From NCBI GenBank assembly GCA_003157195.1, contig PMIU01000094.1:1-7699 (forward strand): a DNA stretch of 7,699 nucleotides, in the 5' to 3' direction. A program made the translations under genes and the position numbers. Below are positions 1-5,500 of the stretch, piece after piece. Numbering within the stretch: position 1 is the stretch's first letter; each line of letters begins with the position of its first letter. The notes beneath the pieces were generated by a model. That model saw only the letters and a list, made by a program, of their open reading frames with translations. It made no database searches and had not been told where the DNA came from. Origin of the DNA: Candidatus Nomurabacteria bacterium. GTDB lineage: Bacteria; Patescibacteriota; Minisyncoccia; Phycocordibacterales; UBA9973.

Positions 1-2
1 TT

Positions 3-758
3 TCAATTCCCAACCCATATTTCCCGGACCAAAAAACGGTTTTTAAAGACTGGAAAGCAAATGGCTGGGTGAATATGATGCAGGCAATAGCTGTTTCATG
101 TGACGTTTATTTTTATGAAATCGGGGGAGGATATCTAAATCAAAAAGGTCTCGGCATTGCCAACTTGGAAAAGTATGCCAGACTTTTCGGCTTTGGAGAC
201 CCAACCGGCATTGATTTACCAGGAGAGAAACAAGGCACCATACCAAGCCCGGAATGGAAAGCAGTGAATTTTAAAAGTGATCCTACTTGGCGTATTGGAG
301 ACACATATCACACCGCTATCGGTCAGTATGGCTTCCAAGTAACTCCGATGGAAATGGTTCGCGCGGTGGCAGCTATCGGGAATGAAGTCAAACTTATGAC
401 TCCGCATTTGATTCTGGGAGACACAATAAAAGAAAACCAAATTACGGTTATAAATTTGCAAAAAAGTTATTTTGATATCGTGCAAGAGGGGATGCGAGAA
501 GCGGTTTCCACCGGGACAGCGGTCGGACTCAATGTGCCTTATGTGCAAGTGGCCGCCAAGACCGGTACTGCCCAGCTCGGTGTCGCCAAAAACAAAGTGA
601 ACTCTTGGGTCATCGGTTTCTTCCCATATCAAAATCCCAAATATGCGTTTGCCATAATGATGGAAGCCGGACCAAATACAAACAGCGTGGGAGCATCGTC
701 CGTAATGCGCCAACTTTTGGATTGGATGTCAATAAATACTCCTGAGTATTTTAAATAA
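3..758 (+). CDS. mrdA: Penicillin-binding protein 2, C-terminal transpeptidase part (5' end outside window)
   Basis: This is the last 251 residues of a class B penicillin-binding protein, the DD-transpeptidase that cross-links peptidoglycan on the outer face of the membrane, usually with RodA during elongation. The frame is open from the first bases, so the start and the SxxK active-site serine lie upstream. The second motif is visible as Ser-Cys-Asp at 96-104, the SxD variant typical of PBP2, followed by VYFYEIGGG. The third motif, KTGT, is at 558-569, followed by AQLG. The stretch PTGIDLPGE and the ending SSVMRQLLDWM are also typical of the family. The next gene is not rodA but a separate surface-protein operon, and a weak terminator overlaps the stop codon. 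PBP2 is favoured over PBP3 (FtsI) because of the SxD motif and the general sequence pattern. The family call is safe; the paralogue call is less so. Confidence 0.93.
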   Translation, partial: SIPNPYFPDQKTVFKDWKANGWVNMMQAIAVSCDVYFYEIGGGYLNQKGLGIANLEKYARLFGFGDPTGIDLPGEKQGTIPSPEWKAVNFKSDPTWRIGDTYHTAIGQYGFQVTPMEMVRAVAAIGNEVKLMTPHLILGDTIKENQITVINLQKSYFDIVQEGMREAVSTGTAVGLNVPYVQVAAKTGTAQLGVAKNKVNSWVIGFFPYQNPKYAFAIMMEAGPNTNSVGASSVMRQLLDWMSINTPEYFK

Positions 759-774
759 AAATAAAATACTTTTT
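745..774 (+). terminator. AT-rich intrinsic terminator after the PBP2 gene
   Basis: AGTATTTTA (745-753) is the exact reverse complement of TAAAATACT (762-770). The 8-nt loop contains the stop codon, and TTTT follows. The stem is nine pairs but only two are G:C, so it may be leaky. A second T-run (about 800-806) lies downstream without a clear stem. Confidence 0.5.
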
Positions 775-838
775 CCATATTATCTATATAAATTATAACT
801 TTTTTTATCCACAATGATATGCACTTATTCTATTGACA

Positions 839-866
839 TTGACAACAATATATTTTAATGTGTAAT
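839..866 (+). promoter_or_regulatory. Sigma-70-like promoter for the surface operon, with tandem -35 boxes
   Basis: TTGACA at 839-844 is a perfect -35. TGTAAT at 861-866 matches the -10 consensus at five of six positions, with a 16-bp spacer. A second perfect TTGACA (833-838) abuts the first, forming TTGACATTGACA, but has no good -10 at its own spacing. Transcription would start near 873, leaving an AT-rich leader of about 70 nt before the ATG at 943. This is the only good promoter seen between the PBP2 gene and the operon. Confidence 0.6.
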
Positions 867-942
867 TATTACAAATTATAAATAAAGGTCGAAAGAGTTA
901 GTAAAAACAAGAATATTATAAATTAAATCATTAAATAATCAC

Positions 943-1632
943 ATGAAAAAAATTATTTTAAGTTTAGCGATAATGGCAATTGTGGGAACCATAGTAGTGG
1001 GCGCAACCCGAGCATATTTCACTTCTAGCGCAACATCAACAGGCAACACATTTGCTGCGGGGACAATGAATTTATCTCTGAGCGCGGGTGATCCAACAAA
1101 TCACACTGTATTTACGATTGCCAATATGGCTCCAGGTATAGAAGTTGGTCCACAAACATTGAATTACTCAAATGCAGGCAGTATAGACGGTTTTGTAAAA
1201 TTAAATACAACTTATGCACTCACGAGTGGCGGTGCTGGACTAGTCAATGAACATGATTTTGCTAGACATTTAATTGTTACTTCGGGCGTAACTGATGGTA
1301 TTCCAGTTCAAGGTTGGTGGGCACAACATGTTATCGATAGTTATTCCGGAGCTGATAACACCGCAAAAACTGCAGCCGCTCTAGCGGACAGAGGTGTTTA
1401 TCAGGTTAGTGCCGGTGTTTATGCTCCAACAGTATACGGACTTTCGTTGGTTACATTAAAGTTTGAAAATGGTTACAACGGCGCTCCTGTGTTATGGCCA
1501 GCAGGCGCTGCTACTCATGCTGTTGTATTGAAATTGGAATTAGATCCGACTACAACTAATGAATATCAAGGGGCCGGTATTTCTGTCAGTTTGAATGCGA
1601 CAATGTTGCAGACGAATGATACGAGTTTTTAA
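943..1632 (+). CDS. TasA/camelysin-like secreted surface subunit, SipW-type signal peptide (paralogue 1)
   Basis: A 229-residue exported protein. Residues 1-24 form a signal peptide with Lys2-Lys3 and a hydrophobic core to residue 20. The sequence then reads TRA-YFTSSA...NTFAAGTMNLSL, the layout of Bacillus TasA (TWA-AFND...ATFASGTLDLS), so cleavage is predicted after Ala24 by the SipW-type peptidase two genes downstream. The mature part (about 205 residues) has no cysteine, few charges, and alternating Thr/Ser/Val/Gly stretches that suggest a beta-sandwich. The end carries NEYQG (206-210) and Gln223, matching the C-terminal strand motif of TasA/camelysin proteins. No C-terminal anchor or sortase motif is seen. 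No Shine-Dalgarno is present; the ATG is chosen because it gives a complete signal peptide. By family it is probably a fibre subunit. A protease role (the family is also named Peptidase_M73/camelysin) is not supported, as no zinc motif is seen. Confidence 0.82.
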   Translation: MKKIILSLAIMAIVGTIVVGATRAYFTSSATSTGNTFAAGTMNLSLSAGDPTNHTVFTIANMAPGIEVGPQTLNYSNAGSIDGFVKLNTTYALTSGGAGLVNEHDFARHLIVTSGVTDGIPVQGWWAQHVIDSYSGADNTAKTAAALADRGVYQVSAGVYAPTVYGLSLVTLKFENGYNGAPVLWPAGAATHAVVLKLELDPTTTNEYQGAGISVSLNATMLQTNDTSF

Positions 1633-1657
1633 ATTAATTAATTAACAATTTACTGTT

Positions 1658-2206
1658 ATGAAAAAAATTATTCTTAGCTTGGCTGTTATTGTTGTAGTAT
1701 CAACTGCGGTGGTTGGTATAACTCGTGCTTATTTCACTTCTACTGCAACTTCTAGCGGCAACACATTCAGCGCAGGAACTCTGCATATCAGAAATATGAA
1801 TGTGGATTGGATGGCGCAAGTGGATTTCAGTAATCTTAAACCTGGCGATCTTGTCAGAAAATGGGTTAGGATTGAAAATGACAGCACCTTGGATATCGGA
1901 ACTCTGACTGTCAGCGCGGTCAATGTTAATGATCCTTCCGGCCTTTTGCACCAATTGACCGGCTGGACATACGGAGGTATCGCTGGCACTTCTGACGATC
2001 CAAACGGCGTGCAAACAGGATTTGGCATGGATGGTTTGGCTTTGCTCAACAACGCTGATTTATTGTCGCCAGCAAACCATGTTTTGCATCCGGGGCAACA
2101 CGCGACGATTCAAGTTCAATTTGTCATGCCGACAAGTTTAGGCAACGAGTGGCAAGGAAAAACCGCTACTCTTGACTTGCAGTTCAACGCAGAACAAGTC
2201 CATTAA
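1658..2206 (+). CDS. TasA/camelysin-like secreted surface subunit, SipW-type signal peptide (paralogue 2)
   Basis: A 182-residue paralogue of the preceding gene, 25 nt downstream. The first 41 residues match the first protein at 31 positions, including TRA-YFTS and GNTF-AGT, and cleavage is predicted after Ala24. The mature part (158 residues) is diverged and closer to textbook TasA: DFSNLKPGD (56-64) with RIENDSTLDIGTLTV after it, the turn and strand that open the family's beta-sandwich, then NEWQG (163-167) and Gln180 near the end. There is no cysteine, membrane anchor or sortase signal. No Shine-Dalgarno is visible; the spacer is AT-rich (AATTAATTAATTAA). A strong hairpin follows the stop codon. 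A second structural or capping subunit is the likely role. The family assignment is firm; fibre formation is inferred from TasA. Confidence 0.85.
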   Translation: MKKIILSLAVIVVVSTAVVGITRAYFTSTATSSGNTFSAGTLHIRNMNVDWMAQVDFSNLKPGDLVRKWVRIENDSTLDIGTLTVSAVNVNDPSGLLHQLTGWTYGGIAGTSDDPNGVQTGFGMDGLALLNNADLLSPANHVLHPGQHATIQVQFVMPTSLGNEWQGKTATLDLQFNAEQVH

Positions 2207-2219
2207 TTCAGTCTTGCTT

Positions 2220-2244
2220 CTCTCCGTCAAAAATTGGCGGAGAG
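2220..2244 (+). promoter_or_regulatory. Intra-operon RNA hairpin between the TasA-like genes and sipW
   Basis: CTCTCCGTCAA (2220-2230), an AAA loop, then TTGGCGGAGAG (2234-2244) form an 11-bp stem with one G:U pair and no mismatch. It starts 14 nt after the stop of the second subunit gene and ends 3 nt before the GGAGG of sipW. No U-run follows, so it is a poor intrinsic terminator. It is better placed to protect the 3' end of the subunit mRNA or to modulate sipW translation. UCUCC at 2221-2225 could also pair with the GGAGG, an alternative fold that would hide the ribosome site. Confidence 0.6.
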
Positions 2245-2247
2245 TGT

Positions 2248-2252
2248 GGAGG
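2248..2252 (+). promoter_or_regulatory. Shine-Dalgarno site of sipW
   Basis: GGAGG lies 11 nt before the ATG at 2264. It is a perfect anti-16S match with slightly long spacing, and it supports that start. It is the only clear Shine-Dalgarno ahead of any gene whose start is visible here. Confidence 0.6.
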
Positions 2253-2263
2253 TCTGAAATTAA

Positions 2264-2806
2264 ATGAAAAAAATTTATAAAATTTTTGAAGTTATAATAT
2301 ATACCATATTTATTTTGGTTGCGATATTGCTCGTGTGGTCTATTTTACCGGTCAAAAATGCGCCGAAAATTTTTGCGGTTCTTTCCGGCTCTATGGAACC
2401 AGCGATTCACACTGGCGGAGTGGTAATCATCGAACCGGAAGCTCAATACAAAATTGGCGATATTATTACTTTTGGAAAAGATACAGCAAAAAATATTCCC
2501 ACGACTCATCGCATCGTTTCGAGTCGAGCAGTAGAAGGAGTGTTGCTTTTTACCACCAAAGGCGACGCCAATAACTCTCCAGATAGTACTGAAATTCGGG
2601 AGAGCGATATCCATGGCAAGGTTTTATTTACTGTTCCTTTTGTGGGATATATAATTGATTTTATCCGCAAACCGCTTGGGATGGTTATTGTAATTGTTTT
2701 ACCAGCTATTTTTATTGTCTATGATGAAGCGAAAAAAATAATTGACGAAATAAAGAAAATACAAGCGAAGAAAAAAGAAGAAAATAATATAGAAAAAAAT
2801 GTTTAA
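2264..2806 (+). CDS. sipW: SipW-type (ER/archaeal type) signal peptidase I
   Basis: A 180-residue membrane peptidase that removes signal peptides from secreted precursors on the outer face of the membrane. Helix 1 spans about residues 9-28. The catalytic Ser43 is in SGSMEP, followed by a GD-I-TF strand. The second motif is TTHRIV with His82 where Lep-type enzymes have lysine, placing it in the Ser/His ER-type group that includes B. subtilis SipW. TKGDANNSPD carries Asp101 and Asp107. The core ends with GKV-F-VPFVGY, helix 2 spans about 139-153, and a Lys/Glu-rich cytoplasmic tail follows. The length fits the SipW family. It sits among three genes whose signal peptides have the SipW-dependent pattern, so these are its likely substrates. 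The last 8 nt overlap the start of the next gene, suggesting coupled translation. The symbol is by family and context. Confidence 0.92.
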   Translation: MKKIYKIFEVIIYTIFILVAILLVWSILPVKNAPKIFAVLSGSMEPAIHTGGVVIIEPEAQYKIGDIITFGKDTAKNIPTTHRIVSSRAVEGVLLFTTKGDANNSPDSTEIRESDIHGKVLFTVPFVGYIIDFIRKPLGMVIVIVLPAIFIVYDEAKKIIDEIKKIQAKKKEENNIEKNV

Positions 2807-4019
2807 TTTTAAATTACAAAAAAATAAGATTTTTGTTGCTTCCGCTCTTCTTTTGAGTTTAGGAACTTTCAATTTTAGTATTGGCGCAACGAATGCTTAT
2901 TTCAGAGATACTAAAAGTTCGGTTGATAATATTTTTACGGCGGGAACTTTAGATTTTTCTCTAAATAACACAAATACTTATTCTTCTGGTCTAGTATATC
3001 CGACAGATGTTGTTTCTACTTCTATAGACATATCAAATACTGGCAGTTTAAATTCTCAATATATAGCCAATACAACATTATCAGGAAATGATGTTTCGGC
3101 TTGTGATTATGTAACGATGACCGCCACTAGCCCGACAACGACTTATACTGGATTAATAAAGGATTTTACAACGACTGTGCTTGCGACAACAAATACCACG
3201 TGGAACTTTAACTTTACAATTAATTCAAATACTCCTCCGAGTATCTTCGGCAAAACATGTTTTTTTAAATGGAATTACATAGCCTGGCAAGATAATTTAC
3301 CAAACTCGTCCAGTGGTTTTTCAAGCGCAAAAGAGAAATTAGGTTCAATAAAAATTGGCAAGGCAGTGGTCTTAAATGAAATTCTCGCAAATCCAAGCAC
3401 AAGTTCTCCCGCTCCAGCAAATAGAGAATTCATTGAACTTTATAATAATAGCAATATGTCCATCGATGTCGCAGGTTGGCAAGTTTCTGAAATGAGTAGT
3501 TCTACTGAGCGAAAATACACAATTACAACAACGACGGGTGGTTCAAACACGGCCGTGCCATATGGTGGATTGACAAATATCTCTTCAAAAGGTTGGATTA
3601 CACTTTTATTAAGCGACGGAACAGCCTTAAATAATAGTGGTGATACAGTTCGTTTGTATGATACGGGTGGTATTGATAAACTTGATGAATACACATATAC
3701 AACCCAAAAACCAAAAGGATATTCTTATGCTAGGATTCCAGATGGTGTTGGAGATTGGGTTGATCCAGTGCCGACTCCCGACGGACCAAATGAAATGGAA
3801 GGAAATATAAATGAAGAGGATCCCACTGCTCAAGTTCAAACTTTAGAAAGTGGTGGAACAATATCATCTGACACAGAAGAACAAACAGTAGACGAACCAG
3901 AAATAACTACCGAAACATCCGTTGTTGAACAAGAGCCAGTTGTCGAACCTGCTCCATCTGTCGAATCAACCCCAGCGGAATCTGCCTCACCAGCAGTTGA
4001 AACACCACCAAGTGAATAA
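2799..4019 (+). CDS. SipW-type substrate: TasA-like N-terminal domain, lamin-tail domain, acidic Pro/Glu tail
   Basis: A 406-residue exported modular protein. The signal region is longer than in the paralogues, but the junction is the same: TNA-YFRDTKSSVDNIFTAGTLDFSL, with cleavage predicted after Ala33. Residues 34-165 look like a TasA-like beta-domain (DISNTGSLNSQYIANTTL), with Cys102 and Cys154 able to form a disulphide. Residues 188-330 match the lamin-tail domain (LTD): VVLNEILANP, REFIELYNN, VAGWQVS, LNNSGDTVRLYD and SYARIPDGVGDW. LTDs are Ig-like folds found in many bacterial surface proteins, often beside enzymes or anchors. The tail (335-406) is low-complexity, rich in Glu, Pro, Thr and Ser, with no transmembrane helix or LPXTG. 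The start overlaps sipW by 8 nt. An adaptor or tip protein of the assembly is a reasonable inference; the LTD ligand is unknown. Confidence 0.82.
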   Translation: MFNFKLQKNKIFVASALLLSLGTFNFSIGATNAYFRDTKSSVDNIFTAGTLDFSLNNTNTYSSGLVYPTDVVSTSIDISNTGSLNSQYIANTTLSGNDVSACDYVTMTATSPTTTYTGLIKDFTTTVLATTNTTWNFNFTINSNTPPSIFGKTCFFKWNYIAWQDNLPNSSSGFSSAKEKLGSIKIGKAVVLNEILANPSTSSPAPANREFIELYNNSNMSIDVAGWQVSEMSSSTERKYTITTTTGGSNTAVPYGGLTNISSKGWITLLLSDGTALNNSGDTVRLYDTGGIDKLDEYTYTTQKPKGYSYARIPDGVGDWVDPVPTPDGPNEMEGNINEEDPTAQVQTLESGGTISSDTEEQTVDEPEITTETSVVEQEPVVEPAPSVESTPAESASPAVETPPSE

Positions 4020-4023
4020 AAAT

Positions 4024-5232
4024 ATGATGAATAGTATTTTCAAAAAATTAATATATCTCGCAATACTGCTAATAATGTCAGGCAGTTTTGCTGGTATGGC
4101 TTTGGCTGTTAATAATGTTACTCCTTTGACCGTAAATTTCAGCGCCACTCCTCTTTTTAATGAAGCTAATTTCGCGCCGGGAAATGCGGTAATTCGCACT
4201 GTTTTAGTTGCAAACAATTCAGGCACATCACAAAATGTAATTGTTGAAGCGATAAATGCGCTCGATGAAAATGGTCTTGGAGATAAACTTAATTTGGTAA
4301 TTAAAGAAGGGGATACAATTTTATATAACGATAAACTTGGTACATTTCTTCGAGCAGGAGAAGTTCCGCTCTCGTCACTTTCTGACGGCGCTAATACCAC
4401 TTATTCATTTAATGTTGTATTTGATAGTAATACTGACAACAATATACAAAACAAGACACTCGGTTTTGATTTATGTGTTGGTTTTAGCGGGGGAGATAAA
4501 AATTGTGGCAATACTGATATTGGAGATGAAAACAACACGGGGGGAGGAAATGACAATCCGCCCAATAATGAAAATATTTCTGGTACTAGCGGGGGAGGTG
4601 GAGGAGGGGGCGCACCAATAATTCTCGTTATCTCCAATGAACAAGTAAATAATACTTTAAATGAAGGAGAAACTGCCACAGTTACAATAAAGTGGGACAC
4701 AAATAAACTATCAACGAGTCAGGTTGTTTATGGTTTGGTTTCTGACGGACCGTACACTTTAGTTATGGTGCCACCTTATTTTGGCTATCCGTTAGCCACC
4801 ACCGAAGACCCAACCAAAGTAATGCACCACTCTGTCTTGCTAACAGGTCTGATACCGGGACAAACTTATATATACCGCGTAGTTTCTCACGCTTCACCGC
4901 CGACGATAGGTTTTGAACACCAGTTCACTGTACCCGTTTCTCCAACAACACACCTCTTGGCGCAAACAAATATCACCAACCCCATAACTACTACCAATGA
5001 GGGAATAAATGTTCTAAACACAAACAATCCAAACACTGAAAATAATAGCGCCCCCAAAACAGAAAACAATAATACTGTAAATTCAAATAGTAATTTGACT
5101 GCCAATGCATTGTTTTCGGATTTTGGAAATATTATATCCAATAATATTTTAATCTTCATTCTTATTTTACTTCTAGTCCTTTATCTAATCTGGAGATTTT
5201 GGTTGCGAAAAAAAACAAAAAGAAAGTTATAA
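4024..5232 (+). CDS. Membrane-anchored protein: TasA-like head, Gly/Asn linker, fibronectin-III-like domain, C-terminal helix
   Basis: A 402-residue protein. The frame is open upstream to 3922, but ATG 4024 is chosen because it gives a standard signal peptide (FKKLIYLAILLIMSG...AGMALA, cleavage after Ala28) and lies 4 nt after the previous stop. This junction is an ordinary AxA site without the YF..F.AGT pattern, so SipW may not be needed. Residues 35-155 resemble a TasA-like beta-domain (FAPGNAVIRTVLVANNSGTSQNVIVEA, then NNIQNKTLGFDLCVGF) with Cys151 and Cys161. A Gly/Asn-rich linker with seven consecutive Gly (190-196) follows. Residues 198-303 look like a fibronectin-III or purple-acid-phosphatase N-terminal fold (ATVTIKWDTNK, SQVVYG, HHSVLLTGLIPGQTYIYRVVS). 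After an Asn/Thr linker, a transmembrane helix (374-392) and RKKTKRK end the protein. It would be a type I membrane anchor for the fibre, a role compared by analogy with TapA. No terminator is evident after it. Confidence 0.75.
   Translation: MMNSIFKKLIYLAILLIMSGSFAGMALAVNNVTPLTVNFSATPLFNEANFAPGNAVIRTVLVANNSGTSQNVIVEAINALDENGLGDKLNLVIKEGDTILYNDKLGTFLRAGEVPLSSLSDGANTTYSFNVVFDSNTDNNIQNKTLGFDLCVGFSGGDKNCGNTDIGDENNTGGGNDNPPNNENISGTSGGGGGGGAPIILVISNEQVNNTLNEGETATVTIKWDTNKLSTSQVVYGLVSDGPYTLVMVPPYFGYPLATTEDPTKVMHHSVLLTGLIPGQTYIYRVVSHASPPTIGFEHQFTVPVSPTTHLLAQTNITNPITTTNEGINVLNTNNPNTENNSAPKTENNNTVNSNSNLTANALFSDFGNIISNNILIFILILLLVLYLIWRFWLRKKTKRKL
4591..4610 (+). repeat. G-rich tract encoding the polyglycine linker
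   Basis: A 20-base run with only G apart from three A and one T, made of two G5 blocks flanking three GG pairs. It encodes seven glycines in the membrane-anchored surface protein and stands out in AT-rich surroundings. A G6 homopolymer (4539-4544) lies 46 nt upstream in the same linker. Such tracts are prone to slippage and could fold as a two-tier G-quadruplex, but neither can be shown here. Confidence 0.55.
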
Positions 5233-5241
5233 AATAAGCTT

Positions 5242-5270
5242 TTGCATTAATCTTATCTTGTTGGTATACT
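5242..5270 (+). promoter_or_regulatory. Extended -10 promoter, predicted to give a leaderless mRNA
   Basis: TGGTATACT (5262-5270) is an extended -10 (TGn plus TATACT, five of six to consensus). TTGCAT at 5242-5247 is a weak -35 with a 17-bp spacer. The ATG of the next gene begins 7 nt after the -10, so transcription should start at or within a base or so of the start codon. Confidence 0.68.
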
Positions 5271-5276
5271 GTATCC

Positions 5277-5495
5277 ATGAGCAAAGCACGCATACTTTTG
5301 ATTTTGGGGACTTGGGTGACTATCTTGCCTTATCTCGGCTTTCCTAATTCTTGGAAAGATGTCTTGTATACTTTGACGGGGTTGGGTCTTATTTTTCTCA
5401 GTTATCTTTTATACAGAGATTCCAAGATGAAAGAGAATAAAGAAGAAATTTTTGATAATTTCAGTGAGAACAGCAATTTTAACGACATAAAATAA
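5277..5495 (+). CDS. Small two-helix membrane protein of unknown function
   Basis: A 72-residue protein with no family I can name. It has a short basic start (MSKAR), a hydrophobic helix at about 5-22, a turn with GFPNSW, a second helix at about 29-46 (LYTLTGLGLIFLSYLLY), and a charged Lys/Glu/Asn tail to residue 72. Both ends are probably cytoplasmic under the positive-inside rule. No Shine-Dalgarno exists and the promoter -10 lies 7 nt ahead, so translation from a leaderless transcript is expected. It is followed after 5 nt by the S41 peptidase gene, with no terminator between, so the two are co-transcribed. A helper or membrane partner of that peptidase is possible but only from position. 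It is judged a real gene because of the promoter fit, clean helices and tight packing. Confidence 0.72.
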   Translation: MSKARILLILGTWVTILPYLGFPNSWKDVLYTLTGLGLIFLSYLLYRDSKMKENKEEIFDNFSENSNFNDIK

Positions 5496-5500
5496 TTTTG

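Noticed and set aside
759..942. A small RNA or riboswitch in the intergenic region before the operon.
   Set aside because: The sequence is AT-rich without conserved helices or a recognisable motif; only the promoter stands out.
1633..1657. AATTAATTAATTAA repeat between the two paralogous subunit genes as a regulatory element.
   Set aside because: It is a short AT simple repeat in an AT-rich genome, with no hairpin or promoter at suitable spacing.
943..2206. Camelysin-like metalloprotease activity for the two small secreted proteins.
   Set aside because: The family name suggests it, but no HExxH or other convincing zinc site is seen. A structural role fits better.
943..2206. Type IV pilins, because of the short N-terminal hydrophobic helix.
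   Set aside because: There is no Gly-Phe/Glu5 prepilin site. The helix is followed by A-YF and the TasA-type F-x-AGT pattern.
2264..2806. Ordinary Lep-type (Ser/Lys) signal peptidase I.
   Set aside because: The second catalytic motif is TTHRIV with histidine, and the enzyme has a C-terminal helix and sits beside SipW-type substrates.
3922..4023. In-frame extension of 34 residues upstream of the anchored protein, overlapping the LTD protein tail; possible frameshift fusion of the two.
   Set aside because: The extension is Gln/His/Leu-rich as expected from reading the Pro/Glu/Thr repeats out of frame. No slippery sequence is seen, and ATG 4024 starts a complete signal peptide.
3987..4700. Long minus-strand and other-frame open frames, including a proline-rich one opposite the glycine linker.
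   Set aside because: They are shadows of the well-supported plus-strand gene, with no start signals or recognisable domains.
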